From: Schistosoma mansoni
Taxonomy: Eukaryota > Platyhelminthes > Trematoda > Strigeidida > Schistosomatidae
Direction: 5' to 3'
DNA: 64,000 bases
Assembly (NCBI RefSeq): GCF_000237925.1
Contig: NC_031502.1
Location: 31,153,229-31,217,228 of the forward strand
The position numbers were made by a program, and so were the translations under genes. The notes under the pieces are model-generated. The model did no database searches and had not been told where the DNA came from. It was given only the letters and a program-made list of their open reading frames with translations. This document shows positions 35,893 through 47,099 of the stretch, piece by piece. How positions within the stretch are numbered: position 1 is the first letter of the stretch; each line of letters starts with the position of its first letter.

Positions 35893-38800
35893 AGTGTCGA
35901 TCTCTTTTCGTAATATTATATGACCAATTTGATACGTACTGCTACCTCCTTACATTTTATTTATAAGTGCTGTTGCAAGATTCCTGCAACAAACTGTTCA
36001 ATTTCCAATTCATTTAGACTCCGTTCCTTTTTCAGCGCATCAATACATTTCTACATACCTAGGTAAGTGGTACTAACGAGTTGGCTAAAATCTTTATGTC
36101 ACCCCCCAACACCCTGTTCGTTTTAGAAAGTCTTCCACAACAGAGAGTAAGTCGAACAGTATTCACATAACTAGAGATGTTATCCTCCCCTTTAATGCTC
36201 GCCTTTATTTATATGCTCCTTTTTGTTAGTCACTCTTATTGAAGTGAACTGTATAACGGGTAGTGTGGCTGCCTGACTGCCCAGACCAAAATATGTGATA
36301 CAGGGTTGAAAACTGAGACAGATTGAGAGCAAAGTGCTCTAACGATCGGGTAGCAACTAACAAGTACAATATTCTAGGTCGTTCCTGTTTCTTAAACTTA
36401 CTGCTTGGTAATTAAAAACAAAGTTTGTATATGTTAGTGATAAGCTAACATACACTGGTGTAGTAGTACTGTTACCTTTTAGAAGATAAAGCCAAAGCAG
36501 TTGCGTTAAAAACTTGCTCCAAGTCAAAACCAAGTAATTCTTCTGGTTCGACATCTACTAGTATTTCTTCTGGATTCTTTGCTATACATGAAACAAGACA
36601 AATATGATGGCATAATCTGTGAAGAAAAACACGTTTGGCTTCACCAACACACGCCTGTAGCATTGCTACATGCGAATTGTTTGAATTAGCAGTTATATGT
36701 GATGGTGAGGTATCTATACTGACTGCATTAGAAATTTGTCCGGATGCTGTGGCCGCTGCAACTGCTGATTCAACAGGTTCTGGACACTTCCCGCTGACAA
36801 CTGCCGCTGACGCTGCAAAACTAGCAGCCAAGCAATAAGCATGAACACGATCATCAACCTCGGAACTGGAACGTACCACTAAACCGAAAGCAGCTCGGTC
36901 TGGAGAGGCAGTATCAAAGTTGACCACCTACAAATAAAGATAAGATCAGGGGGTTGTTTGTGGAGATTTTTAGTAATTTTGTTTATAGTTGAAATCATGA
37001 GTCAATTGAAGCTAGACCACCATGGAAAACCTGGAAGCACCAGACGGCCGTTTCGTCCTATTGTGGGACTCCTCAGCAGTGCACATCCACGATCCCGCCT
37101 CGCAAGATTCGAATCCAGGACCTACCAGTCTCGCGCGCGAGTACTCAACCGTTCAGTGCTTCCAGGTTTTCCATGGTGGTCTAGCTTTAATTGACTCATG
37201 ATTTTAACTATATATAAAAGATAAGATTACTTTAAATCTTGAAAGGTCCAGTGATATTTGTTTTTATCTCGTTCATCAACACATGACAACACTAGAAGAA
37301 TAGACGACAGAAAAAGATATTATTAAATCAAGTGACCTTCGTAAATTAGGCGATGACCCGAAATCTATAAAATCGAAAGGAAATATGTAGTAATATACGA
37401 CAAATGCTGAAGGATAAACTAAGTACTACGACCCATTACAGAGCATAAGATGCTAGTAATTCCAAACTATCCTTATTTCGATCTTAAGAATTGGGATAAT
37501 AATAATAATAACCGACTAGAAAAAAAGTAAATGGATTAAATAAAATCTAAAAGTAACACACTTGTTTTATCTCCTGTAATTTCAACAACTGTAAATGCTT
37601 ATAACAGCACCTTTGTTTGCCTTCCATAAGACCGAGGTTCACCACACTTGTCCCAGATGCACCTGAACCAGTCCGAGAAACAGAAACCCCACTTAAAGCA
37701 GTATTTGTTGACGGATTCGATGAAGAATCGCCACCGTTAATTGAAGTTTGATCATGATTACCGTCAAAGTTGTGTTCAGACCCCTCACCTGTAGAAATAT
37801 GGACAAAAATTACCAACTTATTACCCACAACATACTACTATTATATCTACACATTTCATAAAGACAGTGTATCCTGAAGGGCGGTTAGTTTGACAATGTT
37901 ACCAAGTCTTTTACGATCACAAATAAAAATTGGACTTCTCTACATCCCACTATAATACAAAACACTTGAATAAAACAGTAACTGTCATCACGGAATTGTG
38001 GAAATTATTGAATTACATTGAGATCATGAACTAATCCATGTTAAACAGCAATTGAAAACATGAAGGCATTGGACGGCCGTTTCGAAATAATACAGGAATC
38101 CTCAGCAGTACATATATACGACCATGCAACTGGGAGCCAGACCCAGGACCGTAGGTTCCGTGAGCAAACTCACACTCATTAATCTTTAAGGAGCATAGGC
38201 CATTGACTAGAGGACTCCAACCAACATTTTTCTGGACTCTGTGATCCAGTTTTTCACCAACTCCTACCCATCCCTCTAATGTCTCCCTCCAATTCCCGAC
38301 TCAATGAGTTCTTTGGTCTGGCTCTTTTCTTATAGCTCTGAAAATCCCAAGTTAGGGTTTGCTTTGTGATGCAGTTTGATTTCTGTAATATGTCCTTATC
38401 TACCGCCAGCATCTTGCCCTAATTTTCTCAGCAGGAAGCTGGTTCGTTCGTTGCCATAGTCGGTTATTGTTGATGTCTGACTAAATGATCTGCAGTCCCT
38501 TGCGTAGACAGCTGTTTATAAATACTTGTGCTTTTTCATGATGATTGTAAAAGTTCTCTAAGTTTTAACTCCGTCCTCCATAGTATCAGTCAACATATAT
38601 AAGGGTTAAATTCCCTGACCAGACCTGTTAATAGAGGTTGCTTCAAAAGATTATGTCCAATGTGAAGCGAATGATAATGTAAAGCATTTACAAAATACAT
38701 TGTTTCGCATATCATTTTGAGGGTCAGTGTTATCACTAAGCTACCCAAACCACTTAGCAAATGCTCATACTTAACCCATGTGAGGAGTATAATTAGATAT

Positions 38801-41800
38801 TTAATACAGTAAAATAATGTGATTAACTGATATGTTCAACAAACAGATTAACATCGAAAAATAACGAAGTTATAAATAATTTCTGGTAACTAATACCTTA
38901 ACTCATGAACTATATCCAAGACAGAGACTAACTTGAATTGGAAAGTTTAAATCAAGAAAACCCATTACAGATGAAAAATTATGGGAGGCAGGACTTACCT
39001 TGTACTGCAGCTAACGCGGCTCGAATAGCGTGTGCAAGAGGTTCACCAGTAAATCGTTTACGAGGACGAGCTACTTCCAAGCTATCAGATAGTAAGAAAA
39101 GCGTCACAGGTTCGCAAGTTGTATTTCCAGAAGCGCTTACTCCCAATTCAAAAACGTTAAGTTTTGCCACCAGACTTCTAGAGGAAGATAACATCTCAGG
39201 CTGAAATCAAAATTATCGATTAGAAAGAAATACGGAAGCAAATTATGTGGCATATTTAAGGCAAATAATACTGTATGGAATATTCTAGAGAAAAAAACTT
39301 ACCGGAGCACCACTAATTTCATGATATAAAGACAATAAAGACAGGCGTTCTTCATTTTTCCTTAATCGATCATTTATTTTAGCCAGTAGCTCGTTGATTC
39401 CTTTAGCAAACTCTTTAACTGCGTTATAATCTGGATGTGATTGAGGTGTGAATTTGGCAATGCCTGCGTAATAATAATGAATAATAATGGTTGTAATTTA
39501 GGTTATCTGAAAGCCATCAGTACGCATTTCAGCCTTAACAATGTCAACGTGGAAATACGAAGCAAAAAGTCTGATTGAAAGTGACATTTTAAAGCCACAA
39601 GAATCCCATACAGAGGATAGATTGCTGGTTTAATATAAAAAAAATTACATGCAGAACTGAATAACTCCATTTAAAGATATATCAGTTTAAGTTGTGCTAT
39701 TTTTTGAAGAAACGATGAAATAATCAACAAAGGACATTTCACATGAATAAGAACAGGAAATCCAGTGAGCAACAGATGGTAATTATCTAAAAATAAGTGA
39801 AAAATATCCCCTAAGTGATGGATAATTCGCTATTTTACTCATTTTTAAATAAGGTTATTGACAAAATAGATACAAGTAGAGGGGGGTACATAACGGTAGA
39901 CGGCTTAAAACAAAGCAATATCGATGCACAATCAATGAAGCCCATTTAATTAAACTTCAGGTAACATAAGATACATCATAAGTGAACAGGTAGAAAGTAT
40001 AAATCAATCCGATTCAACAGCCTACCTAACTATAATACCTTAGATTTTAACCTACAAATTGGAAAATAATCGACATAAAAGTAAAAATCTAATACAAAGT
40101 AACAGTCAAAGAAAAACTAACCATCCATTAAAAGTGAGATAGAAGGGAGTCGTTGGACTGGACGAACTAGTAAAGCTGGTAAACTTTGACGGCCAGATTC
40201 TTTACGTTTTTCAACTTGACGCATGAAAGCATGAAAACGGGGAAATTGTTCACCGAGGTGATGTAAATGTGGTGGACTGTAAAATTGCATATAATTCCCA
40301 TATGCCTAAAATTGACAAAAGCATAAAAGTTATGCCCAATAACAAAATGATTCTAGTGGTATTACGTGGATCGCTTATCAATCAATCATCAGAATTTCAT
40401 GCAGAAAACATAGTAATCAGTAAAAGTGGCTATCAAATATTGTTAGTCACTATTGTTACTAGTTAGGATGATATGCTTCCTAACAGCAATAAGTTTCTTG
40501 GAAAAAAGTCTTAATATGCTAGTGATGTCTTAACACACTTTACGAAGATTGATTTAGGTTTTTCATAGTATCTGATATTTCCTCAGTTGGGTCTGAAAAA
40601 CATTGGGAGTGATATCATGATGACAGAACACATGACCCTACTCAATTTTACGTATTTTATTGTTCAATGCACAATTATTTACTACGTTTTTCGTTCTGAC
40701 CTCTTTCCATAAATTCTCTCGATTTTCCACCCTTTTAATGATCACCCCTTGTTGTGACTTGTCAAGGTGTAAGCGATCTGACCTGATAAAATAAAGCACC
40801 AAGTTTTATATCTTTTCTTTTGATAAGTTACCTTCGTTTATAAATGTACCAACTTTAATCAAGATAGAGAAATGTAAATACACTGCAACACTGAACAAAA
40901 ACAGCCAAAATTTTTATGACAACGATGGGCAACAGTAATAACCTTATTAAATACTTACTCTATCCATTTCAGTCAATAAACTAAGTTGAAGTACATTCCC
41001 AAGACAACTTTCAGATAACGACCAGTTATTTTCCAGCTCATTAAACTGAGGTTGTAAACGATCATGTAGTTCATAGATAGCACCAAGCTTGCCAAACACG
41101 AAATCAGCTTCCTGTCGCGGCAAAACAGGTCCTCCTGGTTGATTTTCGTCGATAACTTGCTACAAGATGCAAAAGAAAATAAAGCAATGAAGATGAAATG
41201 TATACAGGAAAAAATTAAAAGAATATTAAAACTGAATTTTAAAAAGATAAAACATAATTAACATTTACTGGATAAGCGTTCAAGCACAAATAACGTAGAA
41301 TCTCAACATAGTTTCGTTCTGTTACAAAAAACTCGAAAATACGATGCTGCCTTTTTTCCAGTTTAGCACGCAACGGTGTATCGTGTAAGTCTGAAAGAGA
41401 AAAGTATGCAGAAAAACAATATCATAGTGAATTTTATGAAGTAATTGAAGGATGCAAAAGTCAACAAATGATCGCAACGATCAGAATGTAAGTGAATGAG
41501 ATGACTGGTAAATGATTCACAAAGGTGTTAAACCAACAAAGTCATTTTATTCTCTCTAGTGATAATAATGTGCACGAAACAGGCTATTTCGTCATCCGAT
41601 TTGAGTGTGGATAACGATCTAACAGCTGAGGTTTTGACAACGGCTTATATTTTGGTTAGGTACTCAAATCGGCACATATTTATTGTTTTAGTCCACTGCA
41701 TAGAGTTGAGCCAGACTGTTAACCAGTTATAAAACTGTTTGTGTTAAGTTATGGAGCGTGAAACATTGTGGAAATAACTTATAGTGCACTGACAGATCTT

Positions 41801-43212
41801 ATCAGAAGAATCCTCCAATTTTTGGTGTTACTTTTAAATGAAAGGAAGATAAGGAAAGATGAGCCTGGTTTTTGCTAATTAAATAAAAATACCACTAGTC
41901 TTTTTACTGAATAGCCCGTTTGTTCAAGACCATTTTGATTACTATATACGTAGTCGCTTACACGATATACACTCACCTAAGAACACGGAGTAACGGATCA
42001 GTTTCAGTGAAATAAAGCAGTAATAAGCCAGGTCAGTTTAGCACATTTCTCAGCATTAAAAGTGAGCAATATGGAAACCCATAAGAAGTAAGCAAATGCT
42101 TACATTGGATTTGTAAGGTTTTACTACTCATAGATCTAATCATGACAATGAGACTTCTGAAGTAGGGGAAGTAACCACAAAGCTCAATTCATCTACTTCA
42201 TACCGTCAAGATAGACACTTAGATAAGTCAGCTACATAACGCCATCCTAGTAAAAGTCAAGCCGAAAAAAGAAATCAATACCTGAAGAAGATCCATCAGC
42301 TAACGAGGTCACAGCGCCATTAGGGGTGGGTAAATTCAAGTCACCAGCGGATGCTCGTGATTTCCTAGCAGTTGAATGAAACAAACTCAACCGACTAGAA
42401 GATTTTCGTTTTCCACTTGTTGGTGTAGATGGTTTGACTGAAAAATAAAGAAAAACGTATAGTTGATAAGTGTGAGAAAATACGAACGCTTGGAAAGAAA
42501 AGCATTACTCAAAACCGCCAAGGCAACATTTGTGAGAGGTGTAATAACAATTTATGGTGCTAAGAGAATCAATTTTAGAACTTCATCAGACCAATTTTGA
42601 CAATACTTGAGGTTAAATGAGTATAACTAAAGTCGAATTACTGCTCGTCAGTGTGTCTTTCTTCGATTTGAGCATAATTGATTGAACACAAGGGCGACCG
42701 GCCTTACTCCACTGAGAAAGCAGCAATCCCGAAAAGCATGTGAGTTTGTAGTTACGCTAACTTTCTGGTTTACCATGAATTACTAAATAATGAAAACTCT
42801 ATGCTTACAAGACATGTTTATTACAGGGTATTCCACCAACAATGTTGTACTTTGAAATAATATTACCTATGATTTGACACTCCATGCATCTCAGGCTTCA
42901 CATCATTAACAACTACCATAATTCTAAGCAGAGATGAAAGATGGCTAGCAATGGAACCCAGGATTTCACCAAAGTAATTAAATGTAGTAAAAAGAATAGT
43001 TGGGGTTTAATCTGCATAAATCTACATTTGATGTTGTTAGAGACAATTAAACAAGTTTCATATGATGCGAAAAGATATTTGAACGAGTGACGACAGTAAG
43101 ACGTTATATAAATGAGAAAAGCTAGTGACACCAATAGAAACCAGTATGCACATGAGCAATTACCTGTAAGATGTAATTCTTGTTCGATATCAGCCATGAA
43201 TTCGACCATCCA
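31210..43212 (-). CDS. ECT2: ECT2-type RhoGEF (DH-PH and tail), 11 exons, 5' end unresolved
   Basis: Exons in order: 43212..43164, 42437..42282, 41390..41269, 41159..40959, 40305..40122, 39463..39303, 39200..38999, 37788..37562, 36927..36476, 33229..33016, 31872..31210. All junctions are GT..AG with matching phases; 2,631 nt, 876 aa plus stop. A linker (KPSTPTSGKRKSSSRLSLF) precedes the DH domain (about residues 78-275: IFEFFVTERNYVEILRYL, QPGGPVLPRQEADFVFGKLG, FPRFHAFM, and the CR3 block SLPALLVRPVQRLPSISLL). The PH domain (about 295-560: TLFLLSDSLEVARPRKRF, QLLKLQEIKQ|VVNFD, RAAFGLVVR) carries Ser/Gly/Thr-rich and Ala-rich insertions. The basic tail contains RITRQLTRNISIKTPRRL, like the ECT2 tail. 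ECT2/Pebble activates RhoA at the cell equator in cytokinesis and acts with the centralspindlin complex. Its BRCT repeats would lie upstream; exon 43212 may be the last BRCT helix (WMVEFM) or, less likely, the start. Confidence 0.9.
32202..32429 (-). other. Open stretch inside the last ECT2 intron
   Basis: A 75-codon open frame (containing LRTLPKNIYTFLRKASYKRP) lies in the 33015..31873 intron. Flanking exons already join in phase 0, and this frame does not fit between them with the visible acceptor TCGTAG. GC content is higher than in the surroundings, which suggests a retroelement remnant, but I do not recognise the family. Confidence 0.25.
33468..33606 (+). repeat. Dispersed repeat segment shared with 44.5 kb
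   Basis: The stretch 33,468-33,555 (GACATCCGCTTTTCCTCCTC and following, including CGTAAACAACACTTCTGCCG) matches 44,495-44,580 in the same orientation at high identity. It directly precedes the RTE reverse transcriptase relic, so it may be part of that or of a neighbouring element. Confidence 0.6.
33607..34434 (+). pseudogene. RTE-like (SR2-type) reverse transcriptase relic
   Basis: The plus-strand frame reads GVPLIDLEYADDIVLFSENA, which contains the YADD catalytic motif in the sequence style of RTE-clade elements. After a one-base shift near 33,690 it continues through FSPSKCKLLLQDW, FTYLGSLISPNG, RLASANLRHLWRR, YGCETWPLKVDDIRKL and FDHRCLRNVARICW. Stops interrupt from 33,870 on. It lies in the ECT2 intron between 36,475 and 33,230, antisense to the host gene, and is inactive. 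Confidence 0.85.
34735..34830. repeat. Left member of an inverted repeat pair (with 36,170-36,300)
   Basis: CATATAAATAAAGATGAACA, then TTAAAAGAGGAGATAAC, matches the reverse complement of 36,178-36,215 (GTTATCCTCCCCTTTAATGC, then TCGCCTTTATTTATATG). Adjacent GGGTGACCATCAAAGGGG also has an inverted counterpart. The arms are about 1.4 kb apart and diverged. Confidence 0.5.
35843..35888. repeat. (TA)n microsatellite
   Basis: About 22 TA units in the ECT2 intron. Confidence 0.95.
36985..37212 (-). mobile_element. Palindromic hammerhead SINE copy
   Basis: The arms of about 55 nt at 36,985-37,040 (TATAGTTGAAATCATGAGTC ... CCTGGAAGCAC) and 37,156-37,212 are nearly perfect inverted repeats. The loop of about 115 nt holds, in minus sense, a box-B-like GGATTCGAATC and a hammerhead core. 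The left arm is the normal 3' end of the SM-alpha-like family; the right arm duplicates that end in reverse where the tRNA-like head should be. It lies in the ECT2 intron between exons 37788..37562 and 36927..36476. Confidence 0.75.
37037..37082 (-). ncRNA. Hammerhead ribozyme, conserved core
   Basis: The minus strand reads CTGAGGA (CUGANGA), stem II GTCC..GGAC around CACAATA, GAAA, a self-complementary ACGGCCGT stem III without a loop, and the cleavage triplet GTC. Stem I pairs TGGTGC after the cut with GCACTG before the core (two G-U). The core and stem II closely resemble schistosome SM-alpha hammerheads. With such a short stem III, cleavage may need a dimer, as reported for other satellite hammerheads. 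Confidence 0.78.
38017..38175 (-). mobile_element. SM-alpha-like SINE fragment
   Basis: It starts TTGAGATCATGAAC like the other copies and holds GGACGGCCGTTTCGAAATAA, then TCCTCAGCAG. In minus sense CTGAGGA and GAAACGGCCGTC are conserved, but stem II (TTCC against TTTC) is broken. The tRNA-like part is decayed. Confidence 0.65.
38176..38998. other. ECT2 intron sequence
   Basis: Intron between exons 39200..38999 and 37788..37562, beyond the SINE fragment. Nothing further was recognised. Confidence 0.4.
41391..42281. other. ECT2 intron sequence
   Basis: Intron of 891 nt between exons 42437..42282 and 41390..41269. No repeat or gene was recognised in it. Confidence 0.5.
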
Positions 43213-44130
43213 CTAAGTCAAAAGAGTTTTGGATGACTGGTTGCCCACCAACATACAAAAACTGAAGCAAAAGAACATTACTTTAAAATATTTAAGAAAT
43301 TGAAATCCAATAACGATATACAATTCGAGATGAGAACAATATTATGCAGGCTTGGACATCATGTGTATAACTCGTGACTTAAACGGGACTACAAAGGGTA
43401 TGAAATGATGTTTATCAGACCAAAATAATCGAAATCATCTGAGAACTAAAGATCAATCTTCAGCATTAAGAAGACAAAATTTGCTTTATATCTTCAGTTA
43501 GACGCAACTACAATTAAACGGCTATAAAAGATAAGTGCTTGGTGGTAAACGGTTGACTTATTTATTTATTGAAACAAATATTTGTAGAAATGAGAATCAG
43601 AATAAGTGCCCCAGATAGAAAAGAAATGTGAAGGGATGGGGAAAGCAGGAGTGTAATTGAATAAATAGAAATAAGTGGACCAGAATAAATTATGATAGGA
43701 GAAATAAATCAGGCAAAAAAGTACATCAAGAAAAGATCCTTTCATGCAAGGAAGTTCTTCTTTACAAAGGAATTGAAGTAGGAATTTTACTGAGCTATAT
43801 CTGATAATATTTTAAACCGGGGTTGTACCATTCCTAGGGTCGAAACCAAGGAGTTGTGATGAACTAACAGATATCAATCCTTCACAACTTCCTACTATAC
43901 TTCAGGGCCATATCATAATCTGACCATCTCTCCACTTATTGCAACCAGTCCCACGGTTTCAGAATGACACTAATTGAATTATCTTTACTACACCTGAACA
44001 TACATTGCTAAACCTTCGTACAACTAATGTGATATTGCCACTAAATGTTATCAATTCACCGGAGGCGATGATAGATTACAGCTAGTTGTTTAGCACTCTT
44101 AACTTGGAGAGGATGTGTTTCACAAACATT
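43213..44130. other. Upstream of the last visible ECT2 exon
   Basis: No BRCT-like exon was recognised here. Immediately upstream of 43212 the frame meets a TAG, so the acceptor TTAG at 43215..43213 must be used if the exon is internal. A-rich repeats with TTTATTTATTGAAACAAATA near 43,560 resemble retroelement tails. Confidence 0.35.
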
Positions 44131-44134
44131 GAGC

Positions 44135-45110
44135 AAGATTTTTCTTATTTATTTGAATACAAATATTGGTATAAAAGGGTACCGAATACATATGCGCCGC
44201 ACAAATCTCATTTGATCTGTGTGTGGGCTGCGATACTGTCCGGGTGCCCAAACTGAAGCAGATGGTTTTCTTGGGGGGCCACACCCGGAGACTTCGACCT
44301 AAAGGTTTGATCAACAAGGTAGTGGAGCAACGTCAGGAGATGCGGTCCCATGGTAGCCAATGACCAACGATTGATTCGTACGCTATTTGTCCGCTCAAGA
44401 TCTCGGAGCCCACGTGCATCATTGGTTTGGAACCGAAGTTTTCCAACTCCCCTAGGTGGATCCTCCATATCCACCAACCTGGTTAAAGCGCCGGACATTC
44501 GCTTTTCGTCCTCTTAATTTCGTAAACAACACTCCCGCCGCGAGAGGGCAGTGAGTAGAACTTCTCTGGCAGTGACTGTATACGCGTGGCCATGTGAGAG
44601 CATTTTGAGAGGGAGAGCTGACTCTCCCACTCTCGGTCGTACCAGGGCATTCAGGGGCTTGAGCAAGAATACGCTTATCCAGACGGACACTCGAGCTTTC
44701 ACAGCTGGAAAGTAGTCACCAATAACTTTGAAACGGTACAGATTGGCAAAAACTGCTCTAAATTCCACTATACGTAGATCTGTCTCTTTACCATGCCATC
44801 ACTAGGCATCCAACCATCGAAATACACGAGCTTTTTGAATGATGATTCACAATGAGAGGAGTTTCGGGACAGGATCCTGCCGAACATGTGAAGGTACTTG
44901 TATTTAGAAGGTTTAAAATACATGTCATACCTACAGACATCGTCAACTGAATAACAGCATAGCTTGTATACTGCACTGTAATACAAAATCTGGATAGAGA
45001 AGACTGGAAAGTCTCCAGGCGAAAGATTAACACTAACACTACCTGTTTTTATCAGAGCGATTTCCAAAATGGTTTGCAGCAAGGTGATCTGAGGCGGCTT
45101 CTATGTATAC
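44135..45110 (-). repeat. Retroelement-like repeat, minus strand
   Basis: Minus-strand open pieces (45082..44768, 44768..44514, 44498..44208; for example GVGKLRFQTNDARGLRDLER and MGPHLLTLLHYLVDQTFRSK) run in shifting frames with higher GC than the surroundings. The block ends near 44,140 in a short A-rich stretch (TTTGTATTCAAATAAATAAG in minus sense). Part of it (44,495-44,580) recurs at 33,468-33,555. It is probably the 3' part of an RTE-related or unclassified element; no catalytic motif is visible. Confidence 0.5.
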
Positions 45111-47090
45111 TTAAAAAACTTGGAGACTTTTTTTAATTACTTAGGAACACATTTGTAACTCGCTTGTCAGTATTTGCACGGCATATTATCCTAACATCTT
45201 GAAAGGCTGGCCAATGTATGGTTAAACAATTGGATCAAGCAAATTTATCACAGATCAACAAAAGTGGGATAAAAGAGGCGCATAGTTAGAATGAAACAAG
45301 TTAAATCTTATGATGTATCAGTCAGCCCTATTATATTCTGGATGTGTAGAGCACTACCCTTTACGTTGCTTGCAACTGGTTGGGTCTAGACATGAACAAT
45401 GATCGCAGGTCCGTTATCCATACTCAGGATTATTTGCTCAATAAGATTGCCCTTCTGAAAAGGTCAGTACCGACAGACTAGTTGGATCGCTTTATGACTG
45501 ACCGTGACGCTTACATAGTTCTCAGCTGACTTTCTTAAAATACTAAGTACTAGTGACACGCATCATGCCATAAAAGACAAGTATAGTTTCATAGGAACAT
45601 CCAGCTTGCAAGCCTTGAATTCTTAAAATCTCACAGTCCGCTGGTACATTTTAGCAGGTTACGAAAGTTAGTAGACATTGAACTTTGGCTTGAGTAATCG
45701 AGTAGTATCAACCAGTGAGTAAACGTGGTTTAATGCTAAGTACATGTATGGACACAACAAACAAACTACGTTTTATTACTATATTTCTATAAGCCGAAAA
45801 CTCTAAAAAATTATTTGGGAGGCCAAGACACTTCAACTTAGTGAAAGTCTGCATACTAGATGGAATGGCTGTTAACAGCCCTCAGAGACTTTTAGAAGCG
45901 TTTTAAAAATTTTCCAGAAATGGTTTAACGACACATTGGAGTTTAACTAGAGTTCGAAAAATCGTAACCAGTGAGTCAAACGCAACGTAGAACCTGGTGC
46001 GCACGTACGTAAACTAAAGTTCCTACACCCTAATAGCACACCAAGATGAAGCTATCAGGGTGAATGCCGGAGTAGTTAAGTTGGTAACAGTATTAGTGGC
46101 AAGAGAAATTGGGAATTGAACACACGACTTGAGAAAATATAAAGTGGTTAAGTTAATAGATTACTAATAATTGAGAAACTTTTAATCAACGGGAAGACAG
46201 AGATTGAAGACGCCTGAGACAGTGCAGACGGTTTAGAGACATTTTACTCAGTCTCAAACTTAAGGATTTTTAGCAGCCACTCCACGAAACACAACACCTG
46301 AAACATTATTTGGACATCCAGCCACGTTGGAGTTTGTGGCAAACTGCCGGTTAAAGCAACCATGCCATGATTATCAAGAATACATACCCTCAATAGCAAT
46401 ACTCTCCAACTTTGTGGGACATAACATCGAATAAGCAGTTATTACTGGTGGGACACCTTAACTAGTAAGCCAACGCTCTATTAATGAAGCGAACTAAATT
46501 CTGTTCAACAGTGCAAGATATGAAATCCTAGCGCGTTTGTTACCTAACCTAGATATCAGATACAATCAATCTTAATTAAGAATCTGACGGTCAAATATTG
46601 ACATTAGCCAGAATACGATGCATGTTGTAGTCCCTCACTTTGAATTTGTTTATTCTTCTTGAGTTACATCTCTTACATTTAGCATCTAAATATCCCAATA
46701 GTCAACACAGAACTAAAAATTCTGAAAGTACAAAAGTACCTCGTACTGTTGTACAACACATTGTTCAAAGATAATGTAGACTTTAAAGATATTATCTTTG
46801 ATTTCAAGGAAGTAAACCTTGGAAATTCAAAACGAAACCCACCGACTTTCCAAATCTCAAACTTTGCGCTTAAGGCGAATTATTCGCATTATCGCCACTT
46901 AGTGTCTAATTGAAATTTTATGTAGAACCAAGTAAGTGAGTTTTTTGAGTTACTATTCCCATGTTACAACTAATGTTTTTTGATACGAATATGTCTTTCT
47001 TTTTTGTGTATGATCAAACAACTAAAGATAATGCTTCTAGAGCAAAATCGTGTGTTATTTAAATGTACAGTCTTCAGTAATAAAATAGTA
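45111..47090. other. Gene-free stretch
   Basis: No open frame longer than 60 codons and nothing recognised. The 3' untranslated part of the CR1-like relic to the right may extend into it. Confidence 0.4.
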
Positions 47091-47099
47091 ATTTAGTGA

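Noticed and set aside
44120-45082. Protein-coding host gene on the minus strand
   Set aside because: Frames shift between short pieces, part of the sequence recurs at 33.5 kb, and the block ends in an A-rich tail, so a retroelement remnant is more likely.
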